In this document: positions 6,044 to 10,036 of the stretch, piece by piece
Numbering within the stretch: the first letter of the stretch is position 1
Layout: each line of letters opens with the position of its first letter
Assembly (NCBI GenBank): GCA_027577415.1
Contig: JANBQS010000955.1
Coordinates: 1 to 10,036, forward strand
Source: Coemansia sp. RSA 922
Taxonomy: Eukaryota; Kickxellomycota; Kickxellomycetes; Kickxellales; Kickxellaceae
Length of the DNA stretch: 10,036 nucleotides
Direction: 5' to 3'
Notes under the pieces: model-generated
The model's input: the letters and a program-made list of their open reading frames with translations, nothing else
The model's database searches: none
What the model was told of the DNA's origin: nothing
Translations under genes and position numbers: made by a program

Positions 6044-9000
6044 CTAGTCTTCGGGTTTCTTGCTCGCCTTGGCTTTGGCCATACTCTTAGCCTTTGACTT
6101 CATAGTCTGCCTGACCGACTCTATGTTGGGCGCAACGACCTTGGCTTTGCCCAGCATTTGCATAATGAGCTCCGACTCTGGCACTGCCTTCATCAGTTCC
6201 TTTTCGCGATTAGCCAGGATGGCAGCCATTTCCAAGCGATCAGCTTCCTCTGGGTCATGAGAAAATGTCGATCTGGGTTTGTTGGCATCCGCAGTGGCCA
6301 GAGTCACTGTCAATGCCATCTTGCACGACTTGCCTTTCTTCATCGCGCCAGGAATGAGCTTCACGCGGTACCGGTACTGAGAAAGCGTGCTGTATGGCGC
6401 ACACACGGGGATGGCAAACCCAAGGTTGTCGCCTGGGAGCGGTGCTGACGTCAGCGTGTCCAATACGCTCAGCTGCTCCATGGTCAGATCCGGAGCATCG
6501 TCTTCGTCGTCATCTTCGTCCGCTGGAGCTGCCGCAGCAACAGGCTCTGCGACCGAGCTTTCGACGTCCAAGGCCTTGAGCTGATCCACAATACTGGGCG
6601 GAAGCGGTTCAGGAGCTACAGGGGCAGCATCAGCTTCTACATCAGGCTCTGGAGCCTCAACAACAGCGGCATTGCGAGAGGAGTCTAGAATAGCGCCAAT
6701 ATCCTTTTTGCCACTAGCGCCCAAAAGTGCCATCCTCAGCTCACGGTCCTCGTCGTCCTGCTCGGCATACTTTTCCTTCATCTTTCTCAGCTTGCCCTTC
6801 TGTCCGCGTTTCTGCTGCTGCTGTTGCTGCTGTTGCTTTTGCTGGCTCTTTTCAAACTTGGCCTCCTCGTCCAACCGCTTCTGCTCCTTCTTGCCAACTT
6901 TACCAACAGGCATTGGAGGTACAGGCGTTGGAGGTGTAGGCACAGCGTCAGTGGTAGTCCGTTGTTTACGCATGTCGCGACGCTCCTTGGCCGAAATCTG
7001 CCGCTTGCCCTCGCTACGAGCCGCAGGCACATTGCCCTCCTCGCCAAATTCATCGATGGCAGCAGTCTCGATTTCTTCCAAATTGTACTTTTTGCGCGCA
7101 GCACTAAAGTCCATCGCACCACCTTCCGTCGGGGCCTTGCCACTAACCACAGTGACCGAGTCATCACCAACAGCTTCCAAGGGCACGCTCTCGTCTGTGG
7201 CTTGCGTGGGTTCAGATCCGGCTCCCGTGGCAGTTCTAAGGTTCTCTTCCATAATGGCCTGACGTTGCTGACGAGCGCGTACATGTCTAGCTACACTCTC
7301 GTCATCGGCGAGTCGGAAAAGGAATCCAAAGCCGTATACCAATTGAGTAGGCGGCAAAAAGTGTTTCTTGCCACGGATCATAAAGCTACCCGTACTCAGG
7401 TACTCTCCAGTCGGCGCCGTTTTGCTAACCTGGCTGGCCTCAACCCACCAAGCCGAGGTAACGATCTTGGCGTCCCACGCCCTCGACTGGCACACACTCA
7501 TAATACCGGCCTGGAACAACGTAGACGGCGGGATAGTCTCGGCTGACTCCGTTGCGGGCTTATTCTTGACAATAACCGATGCGGCACCATGTATATCGGC
7601 ATGCACGTAGGCGTCTCCACCGCGCAAATGTCTTTTGACTAGCAACTCGTTCTGCTGCATATCGCGACCAGCCAACACCAGGTATCCGTCAGACGAGATG
7701 AACCAGGAGAACTTTTCAAACCAAAACGGCTTGCGCGACTGGCTGACCGTTACAGTGATTTTGGTGGCCTTGAGATCAGTCTTGATCTTCTGCTCCGCCG
7801 ACTGCAGTGCCTGTGAGGAGATCGCCAGGGTCTTTGCGTGTTTGACGCCAGCTTGTCTCCGCGAGTTGTAGTACCGCTGAGCATTAGCAAACGCCGACTC
7901 GAATATATCAACGTCAACAGCCAGCGCACCGCTGAAATCATTCTGATCCACATCAGCCTCGTCTTCGCTCGAATCATCGTCGCTGTCTTCTGGGTCATCC
8001 AGCTCCAGAGTAATCTGGTTAGCAGCCAGGTTAAGCTTCAAAATACGCAAAGCCACGGGATTGCCTTGATCTTGCTGGTCGCGAACCAACTCCTCCAGCT
8101 CTTTCCAATCCATACCAGCGGCGACAGCCTGGCGGATAATCAAAATGGCCTGGTCGACAAACTCCAAATTGATCTCGATACGACGCGCTTGCTCCTCAGT
8201 CTTGCGATGCGCACGCTCCAATGCGGCAACTCGTCCTTCGTGCTCGGACTTGATGGCACCCAGTTTCTTCTCCGCGGCCAGCTCTTGTTGATGCGCTTTG
8301 ACCTTGAGCTTTTGTGCCTCCATATTAGAGAAAAACACGTCAGCGGCATCAGCAAACGACGGATATTCGTCGTGTGGCTTGGCTTTGTGCTGCTCGAATA
8401 GCCAAGGGTTGAACTCATCAAAGACATTATCCGAATCGTCGTCAGTCTCGAGCTTTGGCATGTAGGTAATATAGCCGGGGCTTACCTCCCGACCCAGTCG
8501 AATGACGATATCGTACGCCTCCTGGTATGCCTCTACTAGAGCCGATATTTGCGGAGAATTGGGATCCAGATCAAGTCCCGTGGCGATACGCAAGGCAGGG
8601 CTCAATCCGGCACGAATAATAACGTGCTCAGACAGCGCGGGACCAAAAGCGCCAAACGACGCCAGCGTACGCTTCAAATTATCCTTAGGCCCAGCCTTAC
8701 TCAAAAACTCCACCAATGCCGCCCTCTCCACGGGCTCAACACCGCGAGACTCTGACAGACAGTAGGTCCTGCCCACTGCAAACGCCGTATCAGCATCGAC
8801 ATGGACGACACGCAGCAAGGCCAAAGTATTGTACTGGTAGTCGGTAAGGATAATGTTACCCGACGCGTAAAACTCACAAATAATGTGGTATGTGCCCTCG
8901 GCGTGGGCGCCGGCAGCTACAGCAAACTCAAAGTCTACGACACGGTCCATCCCGATCTGACGTATGGCTGTGAGGCGTCGGGCTTTGAGATGCTTGCGGA

Positions 9001-9232
9001 GTTTCATGCAAAAGTTGGACGGCGTTATGGACTTGTCTCGGGTATAGTCTGTAGTGTGAATACGGATACCGGATTCAACTAGTACAAGCTCTTTGTGGTC
9101 GGGCTTGGTGAATTTGAATAGAAACGTTTTGGCATTTACATCGTAGATTCCCTGTAGGCGTAGACCGACAATACGTTGCTGGAGCGCAGTTACAGTGGCG
9201 CGGACGTCGAGTGCTGAAAAGCGCTGCTTCAT
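6044..9232 (-). CDS. RQC2: Rqc2/NEMF ribosome quality control factor
   Basis: A 1062-residue protein in one exon, close to yeast Rqc2/Tae2 and human NEMF in length. It binds 60S subunits blocked by peptidyl-tRNA, recruits or stabilises the Ltn1 ubiquitin ligase and, with charged tRNA-Ala/Thr, adds C-terminal CAT tails. The NFACT-N domain spans roughly residues 1-300 and includes the PSNFCMKLRKHL block (71-82). Asp9 and the Asp96-Arg97 pair, known to be needed for tail synthesis, are present. A charged coiled coil (about 304-355) and an acidic stretch (412-430) follow. The NFACT-R/DUF814 domain (about 503-628) contains FWFEKFSWF, HADIHGAASV and GSFMIRGKKHFLPP. Next is a long low-complexity linker with a glutamine tract (797-807), an acidic run DEDDDEDD (905-912) and the NFACT-C/DUF3441 region (about 938-1045), ending in a Lys/Ala-rich tail. 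The start has a good context (GCCATGA). TAG ends the gene. Confidence 0.95.
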   Translation of the reverse strand: MKQRFSALDVRATVTALQQRIVGLRLQGIYDVNAKTFLFKFTKPDHKELVLVESGIRIHTTDYTRDKSITPSNFCMKLRKHLKARRLTAIRQIGMDRVVDFEFAVAAGAHAEGTYHIICEFYASGNIILTDYQYNTLALLRVVHVDADTAFAVGRTYCLSESRGVEPVERAALVEFLSKAGPKDNLKRTLASFGAFGPALSEHVIIRAGLSPALRIATGLDLDPNSPQISALVEAYQEAYDIVIRLGREVSPGYITYMPKLETDDDSDNVFDEFNPWLFEQHKAKPHDEYPSFADAADVFFSNMEAQKLKVKAHQQELAAEKKLGAIKSEHEGRVAALERAHRKTEEQARRIEINLEFVDQAILIIRQAVAAGMDWKELEELVRDQQDQGNPVALRILKLNLAANQITLELDDPEDSDDDSSEDEADVDQNDFSGALAVDVDIFESAFANAQRYYNSRRQAGVKHAKTLAISSQALQSAEQKIKTDLKATKITVTVSQSRKPFWFEKFSWFISSDGYLVLAGRDMQQNELLVKRHLRGGDAYVHADIHGAASVIVKNKPATESAETIPPSTLFQAGIMSVCQSRAWDAKIVTSAWWVEASQVSKTAPTGEYLSTGSFMIRGKKHFLPPTQLVYGFGFLFRLADDESVARHVRARQQRQAIMEENLRTATGAGSEPTQATDESVPLEAVGDDSVTVVSGKAPTEGGAMDFSAARKKYNLEEIETAAIDEFGEEGNVPAARSEGKRQISAKERRDMRKQRTTTDAVPTPPTPVPPMPVGKVGKKEQKRLDEEAKFEKSQQKQQQQQQQQKRGQKGKLRKMKEKYAEQDDEDRELRMALLGASGKKDIGAILDSSRNAAVVEAPEPDVEADAAPVAPEPLPPSIVDQLKALDVESSVAEPVAAAAPADEDDDEDDAPDLTMEQLSVLDTLTSAPLPGDNLGFAIPVCAPYSTLSQYRYRVKLIPGAMKKGKSCKMALTVTLATADANKPRSTFSHDPEEADRLEMAAILANREKELMKAVPESELIMQMLGKAKVVAPNIESVRQTMKSKAKSMAKAKASKKPED
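6812..6844 (-). repeat. Glutamine-codon (CAG/CAA) tract inside RQC2
   Basis: An imperfect trinucleotide repeat encodes QQKQQQQQQQQ (residues 797-807) in the disordered, lysine-rich linker between NFACT-R and NFACT-C. CAG codons are mixed with CAA and one AAA-type Lys codon. The length is likely variable between strains. Confidence 0.8.
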
Positions 9233-9395
9233 GGCGATTGATTGGAAATCGAAAGAAAGAAAAAAATATAAATTCTAGAGGAAAAAAAAAAACTGTGGAA
9301 AAGAAAGGTTGATGCTGCGGTTCGGAAAACCTTTTTTTCTTTTCTTTCTCTTTACACCTTTTTGAAAATTCACTATTTTGTATACCCTCCCCCTT
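9233..9395. promoter_or_regulatory. Shared divergent promoter of RQC2 and TRM9
   Basis: The 163 bp between the two start codons must hold both promoters. It contains an AT stretch with AATATAAATT (about 9266-9275), an A11 tract (9281-9291) and a long T/C-rich tract (about 9330-9360). Such tracts commonly exclude nucleosomes in fungi. On the minus strand a CCAAT lies just upstream of the RQC2 ATG (9240-9244), too close to act as a normal distal CCAAT box. The identity of individual elements is inference. Confidence 0.6.
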
Positions 9396-10036
9396 ATGAG
9401 AGAACCCGTCGCAGATACGCTGCAGATCAGCTCCGCCGATAAAGAGGAGCAGTATGTACACGCGGTGTACAACGAAATAGCGACACACTTTAGCGACACA
9501 CGTTTCAAGCCATGGCCAGTCATAGAGCGCTACCTTCTCGCACTACCAGTAGGCAGCCTCGGTGCAGACATTGGTTGCGGTAACGGCAAGTACCTAGGAG
9601 TCCGAACCGGTGACATATTCATGATGGGTACTGACCGTAGTTCCTCGCTCGTGGAGATTTGTCGCTCGCGCAACTACGAGTGTCTCGTGAGCGATGGCTT
9701 AGACCTACCGTACAGACAGGGAGCCTTTGACTTTGCCATATCGATTGCAGTGATCCATCATTTTTCGTCAGTGGAGCGGCGGAAAGATGCCGTGAGAGAG
9801 CTGCTGAGGGTAATTAGACCTGGAGGCACGGTTCTGGTGTTTGTTTGGGCGCTGGAGCAAAAAGGGAAACGCAAGTTTGATGAGAATACTCAGGACGTCT
9901 TGGTCCCTTGGGTGGTCCCTGCAGGATCAAGAACCGAGGAGGGCGAGGAGAGAGTTTATCAGAGGTATTATCATTTGTTTCGCGAAGGAGAATTGCCCTC
10001 GCTGTTCCAGCAAGTCGGTGGCAACGTAATTGAGGA
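9396..10036 (+). CDS. TRM9: tRNA (carboxymethyluridine-34) methyltransferase Trm9, 5' part
   Basis: The frame is open from ATG 9396 to the window end (213 complete codons), so the C-terminus is missing. It is a class I SAM-dependent methyltransferase. It opens with EEQYVHAVYNEIATHFSDTR and FKPWPVIERY (38-47). Motif I is DIGCGNGKYLGV (58-69), the acidic motif II residue is Asp80 in GTDRS, DFAISIAVIHHFSS (112-125) is the motif IV region, and RPGGTVLVFVWALEQ carries the late motifs. These match Trm9, which with Trm112 makes the methyl ester of mcm5U/mcm5s2U at the wobble position of tRNA-Arg, -Glu and similar tRNAs after Elongator action. Further matches are QDVLVPWVVP and YQRYYHLFREGEL. The loop between these last two is short compared with yeast, as I recall it. 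There is no AlkB or RRM domain before it, so it is the standalone fungal form rather than an ALKBH8 fusion. Confidence 0.93.
   Translation, partial: MREPVADTLQISSADKEEQYVHAVYNEIATHFSDTRFKPWPVIERYLLALPVGSLGADIGCGNGKYLGVRTGDIFMMGTDRSSSLVEICRSRNYECLVSDGLDLPYRQGAFDFAISIAVIHHFSSVERRKDAVRELLRVIRPGGTVLVFVWALEQKGKRKFDENTQDVLVPWVVPAGSRTEEGEERVYQRYYHLFREGELPSLFQQVGGNVIE

Noticed and set aside
6672..7546. Long plus-strand open frames opposite RQC2
   Set aside because: They are antisense shadows of the GC-biased RQC2 coding sequence, with Cys/Leu runs arising from the Gln tract.
9299..9345. Imperfect inverted repeat AAAGGTT / AACCTTT between RQC2 and TRM9
   Set aside because: The stem is only 7 bp and the sequence is dominated by A- and T-rich tracts, so chance is the simplest explanation.

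Overview
The window looks like nuclear DNA from a fungus with compact, apparently intron-poor genes. Atg29 is a fungal autophagy factor, and it sits next to orthologues of two conserved eukaryotic proteins, Rqc2/NEMF and Trm9. Every gene called here reads as a single uninterrupted exon, apart from one disabled copy. The protein divergence and the near absence of introns suggest an early-diverging (zygomycete-type) lineage, perhaps Kickxellomycotina-like. That placement is inference; the fungal assignment is much firmer.

Layout. (1) 191-1249 (+): a six-helix membrane protein resembling cytochrome b561, with an unusual set of heme-ligand positions. (2) 1393-4545: an AT-richer island of three related small genes, all on the minus strand. 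Two are intact (2743-3198 and 3925-4398). One (1393-1815) spans the full family length but carries two in-frame TAG codons. The two intact copies share an upstream block made of a TATA-like sequence, the identical 12-mer AGCTTCCCATTG and a CT-rich leader; the broken copy keeps a diverged form of it. I do not recognise the family; a thioredoxin/glutaredoxin-like fold without the usual cysteines is a possibility. Long gene-free spacers (1816-2742, 3199-3924, 4399-4977) lie between and beside these copies. (3) 4978-10036: a dense block of conserved genes. ATG29 (+) converges on RQC2 (-) with only 46 bp between them. RQC2 is divergent from TRM9 (+, cut by the window edge) across a 163-bp shared promoter region.

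Function. RQC2 acts in ribosome-associated quality control (recognition of obstructed 60S subunits and CAT-tailing). TRM9 completes wobble-uridine modification in tRNA, which supports decoding. ATG29 belongs to the Atg17-Atg31-Atg29 scaffold that starts autophagosome formation. RQC2 and TRM9 may be co-expressed because they share an intergenic promoter. The small-protein island is the lineage-specific and least explained part of the window.
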